From: Streptomyces hokutonensis
GTDB taxonomy: Bacteria; Actinomycetota; Actinomycetes; Streptomycetales; Streptomycetaceae
Length of the DNA: 58,032 bases
NCBI RefSeq assembly: GCF_000376565.1
Contig: NZ_BARG01000081.1
Coordinates: forward strand, 1-58,032
Reading direction: 5' to 3'
Made by a program: the position numbers and the translations under genes
Notes under the pieces: model-generated
Databases searched by the model: none
What the model saw: only the letters and a program-made list of their open reading frames with translations
What the model was told of the DNA's origin: nothing
Shown here: piece by piece, positions 8,580 through 17,027 of the stretch
Layout: every line of letters begins with the position of its first letter
Numbering within the stretch: position 1 is the stretch's first letter

Positions 8580-9710
8580 CTAGCTGATGCTCGCGATGGT
8601 GGTGCGAACCTTGGCGATGATCGCGTCGGGGATCGGCGCGTAGTCGATGCCGGAGAGGACCTTCTGGCCGTCCTCGCTGGCGATGTAGGTGAGGAACGCC
8701 TTCGTGGCGGCCAGGGTGTCGGACTTGTTGCCCTTGTCGCAGACGATCTCGTACGTCACCAGGGTGATCGGGTACGCGCCCTCGGCCTTGGTGTTGTAGT
8801 CCAGCTGCAGCTTCAGGTCGTTGCCGGTGCCGACGATCTTGGCGGCGGCGATGTCCTTGGTGGCGCTGTCGGTGCTGGGCGCGACCGGGGCCGAGGCGCC
8901 GGTGTTGATGCTGACGGGCTTGACGCCGTCCGCGACGTAGGAGAGCTCGAAGTAACCGATGGCGCCGGAGGTCTGCTTGACGCCCGCGGCCACACCCGCG
9001 GAGCCGGCCGCCGACTGGCCGCCCTTGGCCTGCCAGGCCTTGCCGCCGGAGTACTTCCAGTTGTCCGGGGTGGTGGCGATCAGGTACTTGGTGAAGTTGT
9101 CCGTGGTGCCGGACTCGTCCGAGCGGTGGAACGCCTGGATCTTGAGGTCGGGCAGCGTGGCGGACGGGTTCAGCTTCTTGATCGCCGCGTCGTTCCACTT
9201 GGTGATCTTGCTGTCGAAGATCTTGGCGAGCGTCGGGGCGTCCAGGACCAGGTTGTCGACACCCGGGACGTTGTAGCCGAGCGCGATCGGGCCGCCGACC
9301 ATCGGGAGGTCGATGCCCTGGCCGCCGGAGCAGACCTGCTTGGAGGCGGTGACCTCTTCGGGCTTCAGCGCCGAGTCGGAACCGGCGAACGCCAGCTGAC
9401 CCTGGTTGAAGGAGGTGACGCCGGCGCCGGAGCCGCCGCCCTTGTAGTTGATCTGGACGCCACAGGTCTGGCTGAACGTCTTGACCCACGCGTCGATCGC
9501 GTTCTTCTGCGCGGACGAGCCGTCGGCGAGCAGCTGCTGGCCCTTCTTCGCGTCGCCGCAGATGGCCGAGCTGGCGTTGGTCGTCGACGAGGAGCTGCTG
9601 TTCGAGCTGCCGCCGTTGTCGTCCGAGCCGCACGCCGTGAGGGCCAGGGCGCCGGAGACCGCGAGAGCACCGAGGGTGAGGGCCCGCCGGTTCATGCGCT
9701 GAAGCTTCAC
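8580..9710 (-). CDS. pstS: High-affinity phosphate-binding lipoprotein PstS
   Basis: A 376-aa exported lipoprotein that captures phosphate for PstCAB. The N-terminus has RRALTLG, a hydrophobic helix and lipobox LTAC with Cys27, followed by a Ser/Asn-rich linker. Family phrases include GSGAGVTSFNQGQLAFAGSDSAL and RSDESGTTDNF, whose Ser and Thr contact phosphate in PstS structures. GTG 9710 is preferred, with GGAAGGA upstream; ATG 9695 is the alternative. PHO boxes lie about 120-160 bp upstream, so strong PhoP-dependent expression under phosphate starvation is expected. Confidence 0.96.
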   Translation of the reverse strand: MKLQRMNRRALTLGALAVSGALALTACGSDDNGGSSNSSSSSTTNASSAICGDAKKGQQLLADGSSAQKNAIDAWVKTFSQTCGVQINYKGGGSGAGVTSFNQGQLAFAGSDSALKPEEVTASKQVCSGGQGIDLPMVGGPIALGYNVPGVDNLVLDAPTLAKIFDSKITKWNDAAIKKLNPSATLPDLKIQAFHRSDESGTTDNFTKYLIATTPDNWKYSGGKAWQAKGGQSAAGSAGVAAGVKQTSGAIGYFELSYVADGVKPVSINTGASAPVAPSTDSATKDIAAAKIVGTGNDLKLQLDYNTKAEGAYPITLVTYEIVCDKGNKSDTLAATKAFLTYIASEDGQKVLSGIDYAPIPDAIIAKVRTTIASIS

Positions 9711-9829
9711 TTGAAAGAATTCCTTCCGAGAGCCGCCGTCCTGAATTCCGGCGGCGTGCGAAGACGTGGGTGACGCGGGTAGCGACCCCCAGGTCGCGGC
9801 TCGCATCGCGTAAGGCCGAAATTAGGCAG

Positions 9830-9873
9830 AACAGGTGAAGGCGCCTATGGGCATAAGTGAACGGAGGGTGAAC
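9830..9873 (-). promoter_or_regulatory. PHO boxes (PhoP-binding direct repeats) of pstS
   Basis: Read on the minus strand, 11-nt units follow each other in phase. They are GTTCACCCTCC (9873-9863), GTTCACTTATG (9862-9852), a degenerate CCCATAGGCGC (9851-9841) and CTTCACCTGTT (9840-9830). GTTCACC plus four loose bases is the Streptomyces PhoP repeat. Units 1, 2 and 4 fit it. Confidence 0.9.
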
Positions 9874-10066
9874 CCCTGTGGGCGGTGCGGTTAGGTCACG
9901 GAACGCTCACGTCGAGGACACGACCCGATTCCGGACTATGCCACGTACGGCGGGCCCGAAAGCGCGTCCACGAGCGGGCGTTCCCTCGGTTGGGCGACGG
10001 CCCTGCTGCGGGCGTCTTCTCGCAACGTAACGCGAGGTGAGCGGCGCGGCAGCCCAGGGGACGGGG

Positions 10067-10507
10067 TCAGCCGGGCGGGTCCTCGTCCGTGCCGACGGCC
10101 ATCAGCGCGAGGGAGATCAGGTCCCGGTCCCGCTCGTAGGTGAGGCGCTCGTGGGCCTCGGCCGGCCTGAGCCAGACGAGCGCGTCGACCTCGTCGTTGG
10201 GCGCGAAGGTCCCGCCGGTCGTCTCCGCCGCCCAGTAGCGGACCTCCTTGGGGCGCCCGTGGTGGTCGGTGTAGCGGGCCGGGGGGAGCCTTGTGCCCAG
10301 CCGGCAGGTGTGGCCGGTCTCCTCCAGGACTTCGCGGCGGGCCGCCTCCTCGAACGTCTCGCCGCGCTTGAGCTTGCCCTTGGGCCAGGACCAGTCGTCC
10401 CACTTGGGCCGGTGGACCAGCGCCAGTTCGAGGTCCCCGGCGGACCGGTGCCGCCACAGGACGCAGCCGGCCGCCTGCACGATGGTGTCGTTCGTCGAGG
10501 AAGTCAC
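10067..10507 (-). CDS. Nudix (MutT-like) hydrolase
   Basis: A 146-aa cytoplasmic Nudix pyrophosphohydrolase. The Nudix box reads G-x5-E-x7-RE-x2-EE-x-G in GKLKRGETFEEAARREVLEE. Entry phrases (AAGCVLWRH, HRPKWDDWSWPKGK) match the MutT1/diphosphoinositol-polyphosphatase-like group, here without the C-terminal phosphatase domain of mycobacterial MutT1. It is the third gene after ppk and the CHAD gene, 41 bp past the latter. A role in polyphosphate or oxidised-nucleotide cleavage is inferred. The start is GTG 10507; its ribosome binding site is rather distant. Confidence 0.88.
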   Translation of the reverse strand: MTSSTNDTIVQAAGCVLWRHRSAGDLELALVHRPKWDDWSWPKGKLKRGETFEEAARREVLEETGHTCRLGTRLPPARYTDHHGRPKEVRYWAAETTGGTFAPNDEVDALVWLRPAEAHERLTYERDRDLISLALMAVGTDEDPPG

Positions 10508-10548
10508 TGAAGGCTCACCGTCTCCTCCGCGCGGGTTGGTGCAGGGCG

Positions 10549-11661
10549 TCAGGCGGTGCCCACCGCCCGTTTCTGCCACGACTGCTGGAAGGCGAAACGG
10601 GCCGCCTCCACCTCGTGGCGCTGGTCGGCGTGGAGCACCCCGAGCGCGTACGCGGTCGCCGGGGCGATACGCGGGGTGCGGGCCGCCGAGGCCGCCGCGG
10701 CGGCGGCCTCCGAGGCGTCCCGGTGCAGATTCAGGGCCTGGCCGGCCGCGAGCAGGCGTACGTCCAGGGGCGGGTCGTCGCCGTGCAGGACCTCGCCGGC
10801 GTAGCGGTGCAGGCGCAGCAGCAGGCGGACCTGGTGCCAGGGGCCGTCCTGGGGGTGCGGGGCCGGGTCGGGGGAGAGGCCGTGGATGAGGGCCTCCGCG
10901 TTGTACGGGTGCCCGGCGGTGACCAGGGGCAGCGCGGCGACCGCGTCGTTCAGGCGCTCCCCGGCGGCGGCGGCCAGCGGGCGCAGGTCGGCGGAGGCGG
11001 CGGTCGGGGTGAGCGGGACCTCGCTGGCCAGTACGGCGACCTTGTCGGCGACCGCGTGGAAGCGGGAGGAGCCGAGGGCCTGCAGCGCGGTGGAGTGGGC
11101 CCGGGTCCGGGCCAGGGTGAGCTGGCGCTCCAGGAGGGCGCCCGCCTTGGCCGCGCCCACGGTGAGGTTGCCGCGCTCGGCGGTGGCGGTGGGGGGCGCG
11201 GCCGGGCCGGTGCCGCGGCCGTTCGCGGGTGCGGGCACGCCCCGGCCCGCGCCGGTGACCCGGCCGCCCACGGCCGAGGCCGCCGACTGCGCGGGGAACG
11301 CGGCCGAGCCCGAGAGCCGGTGCAGGGCGAGCAGCAGCCGTTCGAGCCGGGCCGCGCACGCGTGCTCCAGCGCCAACGTGCCCGAAAGCCACGCCAGTTC
11401 GGGGCGCATCTCCTCGGACCAGTCGGCGTCCAGGAGCGGCCGGAAGGTGTGCAGGCTGCCGCTGATCCGGCGGGCCGAGTGGCGCAGGGCGCGCGCCGCG
11501 TCGACGGACTCCTCCGTGCCGTTCTGGCCGCCTCCGGTCTCCCGGTGCAGTCGCAGTGCCCGGAGGAACTCCGTGGCCTGGCCGCGCAGGTAGCCCGCGA
11601 GGGCGTCACCTGTCACGGACCTGGCCGTGGGATCCGTCGGGTCAAGGTGTTGCTGTGCCAC
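10549..11661 (-). CDS. CHAD-domain protein, probable polyphosphate binder
   Basis: A 370-aa helical protein rich in Arg, His and Ala. The core matches the CHAD pattern: ESVDAARALRHSARRISGSLHTFRPLL near residue 50 resembles the VHxxRVxxRRLR helix that binds polyphosphate. A second set of helices follows after a Pro/Gly linker. Its start lies 20 bp inside the end of ppk, so the two are translated together. CHAD proteins are known to bind polyphosphate granules; the tight coupling to ppk supports that role here. Confidence 0.88.
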   Translation of the reverse strand: MAQQHLDPTDPTARSVTGDALAGYLRGQATEFLRALRLHRETGGGQNGTEESVDAARALRHSARRISGSLHTFRPLLDADWSEEMRPELAWLSGTLALEHACAARLERLLLALHRLSGSAAFPAQSAASAVGGRVTGAGRGVPAPANGRGTGPAAPPTATAERGNLTVGAAKAGALLERQLTLARTRAHSTALQALGSSRFHAVADKVAVLASEVPLTPTAASADLRPLAAAAGERLNDAVAALPLVTAGHPYNAEALIHGLSPDPAPHPQDGPWHQVRLLLRLHRYAGEVLHGDDPPLDVRLLAAGQALNLHRDASEAAAAAASAARTPRIAPATAYALGVLHADQRHEVEAARFAFQQSWQKRAVGTA

Positions 11662-13876
11662 GCCGGCGCCTCCGGGCGTCTATGAGCATCTCCTGGACGT
11701 TGCGCAGGGGTTGGCCTTCCGCGTCGGTCGCGTGCCGGGTCCATTCGCCGTCCGGGCCCAGGTGCCAGGAGGAGGTGGTGTCCGACATACCGGTCTCCAG
11801 GAGCCGGCTGATCGTGGCGCGGTGGGCCGGGTCGGTGACCCTGACGAGGGCCTCGATCCGTCGGTCGAGGTTGCGGTGCATCATGTCGGCGCTGCCGATC
11901 CACACCTCGGGCTCGCCTCCGTTGCCGAAGACGAAGACACGGGAGTGTTCGAGGAAGCGGCCGAGGATGGACCGTACGCGGATGTTCTCGGACAGGCCGG
12001 GGACACCGGGCCGCACCGCGCAGATGCCGCGCACCCACACGTCGACCGGGACGCCCGCCTGGGACGCGCGGTAGAGCGAGTCGATGATCGCCTCGTCCAC
12101 CATCGAGTTGACCTTGATGCGGATGAACGCGGGGCGTCCGGCACGGTGGTGCTGGACCTCCTTGTTGATCCGGGCGATCAGGCCGTCGCGCAGGGACTTG
12201 GGGGCGACCAGCAGCCGGCGGTAGGTCTCGCGGCGCGAGTATCCGGACAGCCGGTTGAAGAGGTCCGAGAGGTCGGCGCCGACCTGGGGGTCCGCGGTCA
12301 GCAGGCCGAGGTCCTCGTAGAGGCGGGCCGTCTTCGGGTGGTAGTTGCCGGTGCCGACATGGCTGTAGCGGCGGAGCGTGTCGCCCTCCTGGCGGACCAC
12401 GAGCGACAGCTTGCAGTGGGTCTTCAGGCCGACCAGGCCGTAGACGACATGGCAGCCCGCCTCCTCCAGCTTGCGCGCCCACTTGATGTTGGCGTGCTCG
12501 TCGAAGCGGGCCTTGATCTCGACCAGGACGAGGACCTGCTTGCCGGCCTCGGCGGCCTCTATGAGCGCGTCCACGATCGGGGAGTCGCCCGAGGTGCGGT
12601 ACAGGGTCTGCTTGATGGCGAGGACGTCGTCGTCGTTGGCCGCCTGCTCCAGGAACCGCTGCACGGAGGTGGAGAAGGAGTCGTACGGGTGGTGCAGCAG
12701 CACGTCCCGGTTGCGCAGGGCGCCGAAGATGTCGGGCGCGGACGCGGTCTCGACCTCGGCGAGGTCGCGCTGGGTGCCCGCGATGAACTTGGGGTACTTC
12801 AGCTCGGGCCGGTCGAGGGAGCCGATGCGGAACAGGCCGGTGAGGTCGAGCGGGCCGGGCAGCGGGTAGACCTCGGCCTCGCTGATCTTCAGTTCGCGCA
12901 CCAGCAGGTCGAGCACCTCGCGGTCGATGGACTCCTCGACCTCCAGGCGCACCGGCGGTCCGAAGCGGCGGCGCATGAGTTCCTTCTCCAGGGCCTGGAG
13001 CAGGTTCTCGGCGTCGTCCTCCTCGACCTCGAGGTCCTCGTTGCGGGTCAGCCGGAACGCGTGGTGCTCCAGGATCTCCATGCCCGGGAAGAGTTCCTCC
13101 AGATGGGCGGCGATGACGTCCTCCAGGGGGACGTACCGGCCCGGCGAGGACTCCAGGAAGCGGGAGAGCAGCGGCGGCACCTTGACGCGCGCGAAGTGGC
13201 GGTGGCCGGTGACCGGGTTGCGGACGACGACGGCGAGGTTCAGCGAGAGTCCCGAGATGTACGGGAAGGGGTGCGCGGGGTCGACGGCCAGCGGGGTCAG
13301 CACGGGGAAGATCTGGTGCCGGAACAGGGTGAAGAGGCGCGCCTGTTCCTTCTCGGTCAGCTCGTTCCAGCGGACCAGGTGGATGCCCTCCTCCGCCAGC
13401 GCGGGGGCGATGTCCTCGTGGTAGCAGGCGGCGTGCCGGGCCATCAGCTCGCGCGAGCGGGCCCAGATCATCTCCAGCACCTCGCGCGGCTGGAGGCCGG
13501 ACGCGGAGCGGGTGGCGACACCAGTGGCGATACGGCGCTTCAGGCCCGCCACCCGGACCATGAAGAACTCGTCGAGGTTGCTGGCGAAGATCGCGAGGAA
13601 GTTCGCCCGCTCCAGAAGAGGGGTGTTCGGGTCCTCGGCGAGCTCCAGGACTCTCTCGTTGAACGCGAGCCAGCTCCGCTCCCGGTCCAGGAAGCGGCCC
13701 TGCGGGAGCTGGGGCCCGTCGTACGGCGACTCCTCGTACTCGTCGAGGTCGGCGTCGATGTCGGGTTCCAGATCGGAGACCGCCGCCGACACGGTGTGCG
13801 GGCGGTGGGCGGCTATGGAGCCCACGGAGGGCTGCGCGTGCTGGACCTGTGCCTGGGCGTTGGGCTGGCTGCTCAT
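11642..13876 (-). CDS. ppk: Polyphosphate kinase PPK1
   Basis: A 744-aa enzyme that polymerises the gamma-phosphate of ATP into polyphosphate, reversibly. The PPK N-terminal domain begins at RFLDRERSWLAFNERVLE. The motif RYSHVGTGNYHP contains the histidine phosphorylated during catalysis. Later IGSADMMHRNLDRRIE is the second conserved C-domain block. Full length for the family. ATG 13876 begins a variable disordered leader; an in-frame ATG at 14002 would add 42 residues, and neither has a strong ribosome binding site. It leads the ppk-CHAD-Nudix operon. I could not identify a convincing PHO box upstream. Confidence 0.96.
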   Translation of the reverse strand: MSSQPNAQAQVQHAQPSVGSIAAHRPHTVSAAVSDLEPDIDADLDEYEESPYDGPQLPQGRFLDRERSWLAFNERVLELAEDPNTPLLERANFLAIFASNLDEFFMVRVAGLKRRIATGVATRSASGLQPREVLEMIWARSRELMARHAACYHEDIAPALAEEGIHLVRWNELTEKEQARLFTLFRHQIFPVLTPLAVDPAHPFPYISGLSLNLAVVVRNPVTGHRHFARVKVPPLLSRFLESSPGRYVPLEDVIAAHLEELFPGMEILEHHAFRLTRNEDLEVEEDDAENLLQALEKELMRRRFGPPVRLEVEESIDREVLDLLVRELKISEAEVYPLPGPLDLTGLFRIGSLDRPELKYPKFIAGTQRDLAEVETASAPDIFGALRNRDVLLHHPYDSFSTSVQRFLEQAANDDDVLAIKQTLYRTSGDSPIVDALIEAAEAGKQVLVLVEIKARFDEHANIKWARKLEEAGCHVVYGLVGLKTHCKLSLVVRQEGDTLRRYSHVGTGNYHPKTARLYEDLGLLTADPQVGADLSDLFNRLSGYSRRETYRRLLVAPKSLRDGLIARINKEVQHHRAGRPAFIRIKVNSMVDEAIIDSLYRASQAGVPVDVWVRGICAVRPGVPGLSENIRVRSILGRFLEHSRVFVFGNGGEPEVWIGSADMMHRNLDRRIEALVRVTDPAHRATISRLLETGMSDTTSSWHLGPDGEWTRHATDAEGQPLRNVQEMLIDARRRRRGTATP

Positions 13877-14141
13877 GTGCCCATTGTTCCGCGCCACCGG
13901 CGATACGGGCGCGTCGGAGAGCGCCGGAAGGAGGGGGAGAACAGCCCTGTTGCTCCCGTTCACCTCGGGAGGCGGCGAAGGCTCTGGCACGGCGGGCTTC
14001 ATTCGCCGAGCGTCGCAAGCCCGTCTGAACCAATGGTTACGGCGACATGGCGTGCGGGATATCGCAGGGCGGCTCCCGGACGTCTACGCCACCGAAACGA
14101 ACGTAACGGATGCCTGGGAGCCACCGGGAGGCGGGATCCGG

Positions 14142-15098
14142 TCAGGAGGTGCGGCGGCGGAGCAGGGTGAAGGCGGCGGCGGTGGCCAGCGCGGTGACCG
14201 CGAGGATCAGGGCGGTCTCGGTGAGCTGGAGGGGCCAGAACTGGGAGGAGGGGTGGTACTCGCTGTAGTAGCCGACGATGTCGTGGGCGGCCGGGCAGGC
14301 CTTTCCGGCGCCGGTGCACGGGTCGGGGATGTGGGCGCCGGCCGAGGTGACGGCCCCTTCGCCGCCGTGGACGACGCCGGACGGTGCCGCGTAGCCCTCC
14401 TTCAGGTCGCCGACGCCGATCCGCCACGGCACGAGGTGCGGGCCCGCCAGGCCGATGAGGGTGGTCGCGGTCGCGTTGGCCAGCAGGCCGCCGATCAGGC
14501 CGCGTACGGCGCGGTGCGCGATCAGGCCCGCGAGGGCGCCGAGGGCGAGGCCGAGCAGCGGGTACGCGACGGCGATCGGCCCGTTGGCCTCGAAGGTGCC
14601 GCTGTCGGACCAGTTCCAGCCCTTCGGCACCTGGTGCGCGTCGAAGAGCAGGCGGTGCAGCAGGACGAGCAGGGTGGTGCCCGCGGTGAGCAGTGCGGCC
14701 GGGACGGCGAGCTTGGCCAGCAGCCAGCGGGCCGGGCTGACCGACTGGCTCCAGGCGAGCTCCGCGGTGCCGTTCTCCAGTTCGCGGCCGATCAGCATGC
14801 TGCCCGCCCAGAGGGCGACGAGGACCGGCAGGAAGGTGATCAGGGCCTCGCAGAACCGGTAGGCGAGGTGGTAGAAGTCGACCGCGTATCCCACGTCACA
14901 GAGGTCGACGGTGCACGGCCGCCGCCACGCGGCGGCGGCCGCGTTCCCTCCCGGGCCGTACGCCCACAGGAGCACCGCCGAGACCAAGGCGACGAAGAGC
15001 GCCCAGAAGACCAGGGCGGGCCGGTGCAGCCGCACGACGGCACGCCAGGCGCGGGCCGGTCTCGGGCGCGCCGTCGGAGCGGTGGCCAGGGTGGTCAT
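14142..15098 (-). CDS. ABC-2 type permease, paralogue 1 of 3
   Basis: A 318-aa membrane protein with six or so hydrophobic segments. It shares with the next two genes the N-terminal VRLHRPAL element and the cytoplasmic loop GRELENGTAELAW followed by VSPARWL. It is the permease of an ABC-2 type exporter of unknown substrate and the last gene of the gntR-ATPase-permease operon. ATG 15098 overlaps the upstream stop (ATGA). Of the three permeases it is closest to paralogue 3 in having an extended extracytoplasmic loop with two cysteines before the last helix. Confidence 0.88.
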   Translation of the reverse strand: MTTLATAPTARPRPARAWRAVVRLHRPALVFWALFVALVSAVLLWAYGPGGNAAAAAWRRPCTVDLCDVGYAVDFYHLAYRFCEALITFLPVLVALWAGSMLIGRELENGTAELAWSQSVSPARWLLAKLAVPAALLTAGTTLLVLLHRLLFDAHQVPKGWNWSDSGTFEANGPIAVAYPLLGLALGALAGLIAHRAVRGLIGGLLANATATTLIGLAGPHLVPWRIGVGDLKEGYAAPSGVVHGGEGAVTSAGAHIPDPCTGAGKACPAAHDIVGYYSEYHPSSQFWPLQLTETALILAVTALATAAAFTLLRRRTS

Positions 15099-15853
15099 AC
15101 GGCGGCTCCCTTGATGTTGGTACGGCGGCCGAGCAGCGCGTAGGCGGCCACGAGGGCGAGCGCGGTGAGGACGAGCAGCACGACGGTCGCGCTGAGCTGG
15201 ACCGGCCAGTAGCGGCGGACGGGCCAGACGGTGTCCCACTCGCGGCCGAAGAAGTAGCGGGCCGTACAAGTGACGGCGGCGGCCACGGAGAGGGCGGGCA
15301 GCGCGCGGCCGGTCGCGACTCCGGCGAGAGCACCGACGGCCAGGGCGAGGAGGAGCAGGGCCACGGCCATCGGACCGGCCGGGACGAGGACGCGGTCGTA
15401 GGACCAGTCGCTGACCAGGACGTCCTGGTCGGCGGTCCAGACCCAGGCGTAGACCAGGCCCAGCAGGGTGGTGCCGGCGGTCAACGGCAGGGCCGCCGCG
15501 CCGAGTTGGGCGGTGAGCCAGCGGGCCGGAGTGAGGGACTGGGTCCAGGCGAAGCGTGCGGCGCCGTTCTCCAGTTCACGGCCGACGAGGGCGGCGCCCG
15601 CCCAGGCAGCGACGGCCACCGAGGTGTAACTGAGCACCTCACCAAGGAAGTTCATGACGTTGTTGACGTCGGTGAAGACGAAGTACTGGTCGACGGGGCG
15701 GCGCGCGGACGGCGCCCGGAACAGATGCACCCACAGCAGGGCGCCCACGGCGAGCAGCACGAACGCCCCCCACACGATCAGCGCCGGCCGGTGCAGCCGC
15801 AGTACGGCGCGCCGTGGTCGGGCGGTGGTGGGGCTCATGGCCAGGGCGGTCAT
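15095..15853 (-). CDS. ABC-2 type permease, paralogue 2 of 3 (short)
   Basis: A 252-aa membrane protein with the same LRLHRPAL start and GRELENGAARFAW / LTPARWL loop as its neighbours, but 60-90 residues shorter. The loss falls in the region before the last helix. Overlapping ATGA junctions join it to paralogues 1 and 3. The three permeases probably arose by tandem duplication and could form heteromers on one ATPase. The start at ATG 15853 (MTALAMSP) mirrors that of the other copies. Confidence 0.87.
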   Translation of the reverse strand: MTALAMSPTTARPRRAVLRLHRPALIVWGAFVLLAVGALLWVHLFRAPSARRPVDQYFVFTDVNNVMNFLGEVLSYTSVAVAAWAGAALVGRELENGAARFAWTQSLTPARWLTAQLGAAALPLTAGTTLLGLVYAWVWTADQDVLVSDWSYDRVLVPAGPMAVALLLLALAVGALAGVATGRALPALSVAAAVTCTARYFFGREWDTVWPVRRYWPVQLSATVVLLVLTALALVAAYALLGRRTNIKGAAV

Positions 15854-16872
15854 ACGGCGGCTGCCTTGCGTGCGGGCGCCGAACCGGTGCGGCGCTTGAG
15901 GAGGGAGAAGGAGGCCACGGTGAGGGCGGCCGTGACGGCGAGGATGATCGCGGTCGAGGTCAACTGGAGTGGCCAGTAGTGGGATTGGGGGTGGTAGTCG
16001 TTGTAGTAGCCGACCGCGTCGAGCTTTGCGTAGACGGTCTTGCAGTGCCCGTAGGTGGTGCTGCCGCACAGGTGACCGGAGAGGTGCTTGCCGGTGGAGG
16101 TGACCAGGCCCTGGTCGACGACGATGCCGGAACCGGCGGGGACGCTGTGTGTGAGGCTGCTGACCTTGCTGACCGAGGGCCACAGGTGGGGTGTCGCGAT
16201 GGCGACGAGGCTCCACAGGAGGCCGGTGCTCATCAGCGAACCGAACAGCGCGCTGTAGGGCTCGCGCTTGTACAGCCCCCAGAAGACGCCGCTCACCAGC
16301 CCGGCCAGGGCCATCGCGGCGGTCGCCGTGCCGTTGGCCGCGTAGGTGCCGAGGTCGTGCCAGCCCTTGACGGTGTCGATGCGGCCCTGTCCGGTCGACC
16401 AGGCCCAGTGGTGCAGTCCCGCGAGGAGTCCGGACCCTACGGCGATCAGCACGGCCGGGACGGCGAGCTTGGCGGCGAGCCAGCGGGCCGGGGAGACCGC
16501 CTGGGTCCAGGCCAACTGCGCGGTGCCGCTTTCCAGTTCGCGGCTGACCAGCGCGGCGCCGGACCAGGCGGTGACCAGGAACGGGGCGGCGATGACCGCG
16601 ATGGTCGTGTAGTTGTACCAGTCCTTGTAGCGGCCGATCGCTTTCACGTCGTAGGAGCAGCCGTCCGCCCCGCAGGCGTTGTACTGCTTCCAGGCCTCGG
16701 CCGACGCGTCGGTGAGCGGGCCGCCCACCCACAGCAGCAGGCCGCCGACGACGAGCACGAAGGCGATCCAGGCGAGCAGGGCGGGCCGGTGCAGCCGGAT
16801 CAGCCAGCGCAGCAGATGCGGGGACCGGGCCGGGCGCGAGGTGAGCGCCGGAGATGGGGCGAGGGCGGTCAT
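15850..16872 (-). CDS. ABC-2 type permease, paralogue 3 of 3
   Basis: A 340-aa membrane protein, the longest of the three paralogues. N-terminal WLIRLHRPALLAW is followed by the loop SRELESGTAQLAW / VSPARWLAAK. The extracytoplasmic segments contain Cys residues (NACGADGCSYD near residue 75 and a Cys pair near residue 260). The start overlaps the stop of a 52-codon mini-ORF that fills the space to the ATPase gene. It ends in the ATGA junction with paralogue 2. Confidence 0.88.
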   Translation of the reverse strand: MTALAPSPALTSRPARSPHLLRWLIRLHRPALLAWIAFVLVVGGLLLWVGGPLTDASAEAWKQYNACGADGCSYDVKAIGRYKDWYNYTTIAVIAAPFLVTAWSGAALVSRELESGTAQLAWTQAVSPARWLAAKLAVPAVLIAVGSGLLAGLHHWAWSTGQGRIDTVKGWHDLGTYAANGTATAAMALAGLVSGVFWGLYKREPYSALFGSLMSTGLLWSLVAIATPHLWPSVSKVSSLTHSVPAGSGIVVDQGLVTSTGKHLSGHLCGSTTYGHCKTVYAKLDAVGYYNDYHPQSHYWPLQLTSTAIILAVTAALTVASFSLLKRRTGSAPARKAAAV

Positions 16873-17027
16873 GCGGCGGTCTCCGGGCTGTCGGGGGTGG
16901 GTACCTGCTGGAGGCTGTGGGTGGATCTAACCGCTGTCCTGGCCGGTGAATGGTTAGAAAAGATCCCACACTCCAGAGGGTTCGGGGCCGGGCCCAGGGC
17001 CGCCGCCCGTGTGGCGAGGGCGGTCAC
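16869..17027 (-). CDS. 52-codon mini-ORF, probable remnant of a duplicated operon gene
   Basis: An open frame exactly bridging the ATPase and permease 3. Its GTG overlaps the ATPase stop (GTGA), and its stop overlaps the permease start (ATGA). It begins VTALA like the permeases (MTALA/MTTLA) and ends PETAA where the ATPase ends PETVA. It looks like a copy that kept both ends and lost its middle. It may now serve only to couple translation. The centre holds an inverted repeat TCTAACC...GGTTAGA. Whether it is translated is unknown. Confidence 0.45.
   Translation of the reverse strand: MTALATRAAALGPAPNPLECGIFSNHSPARTAVRSTHSLQQVPTPDSPETAA

Noticed and set aside
13877..14141. PHO box upstream of ppk
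   Set aside because: Only a single GGTTCA-type half match near 14028 was seen, with no phased 11-nt repeat. ppk is known to be PhoP-linked in Streptomyces, but this sequence alone does not show it.
11627..14170. 847-codon plus-strand frame over ppk
   Set aside because: Antisense shadow caused by high GC. The minus strand encodes an intact polyphosphate kinase.
16915..16970. Inverted repeat TCTAACC...GGTTAGA as an insertion element
   Set aside because: The arms are only 7 bp and lie inside the open mini-ORF, with no target duplication or transposase.
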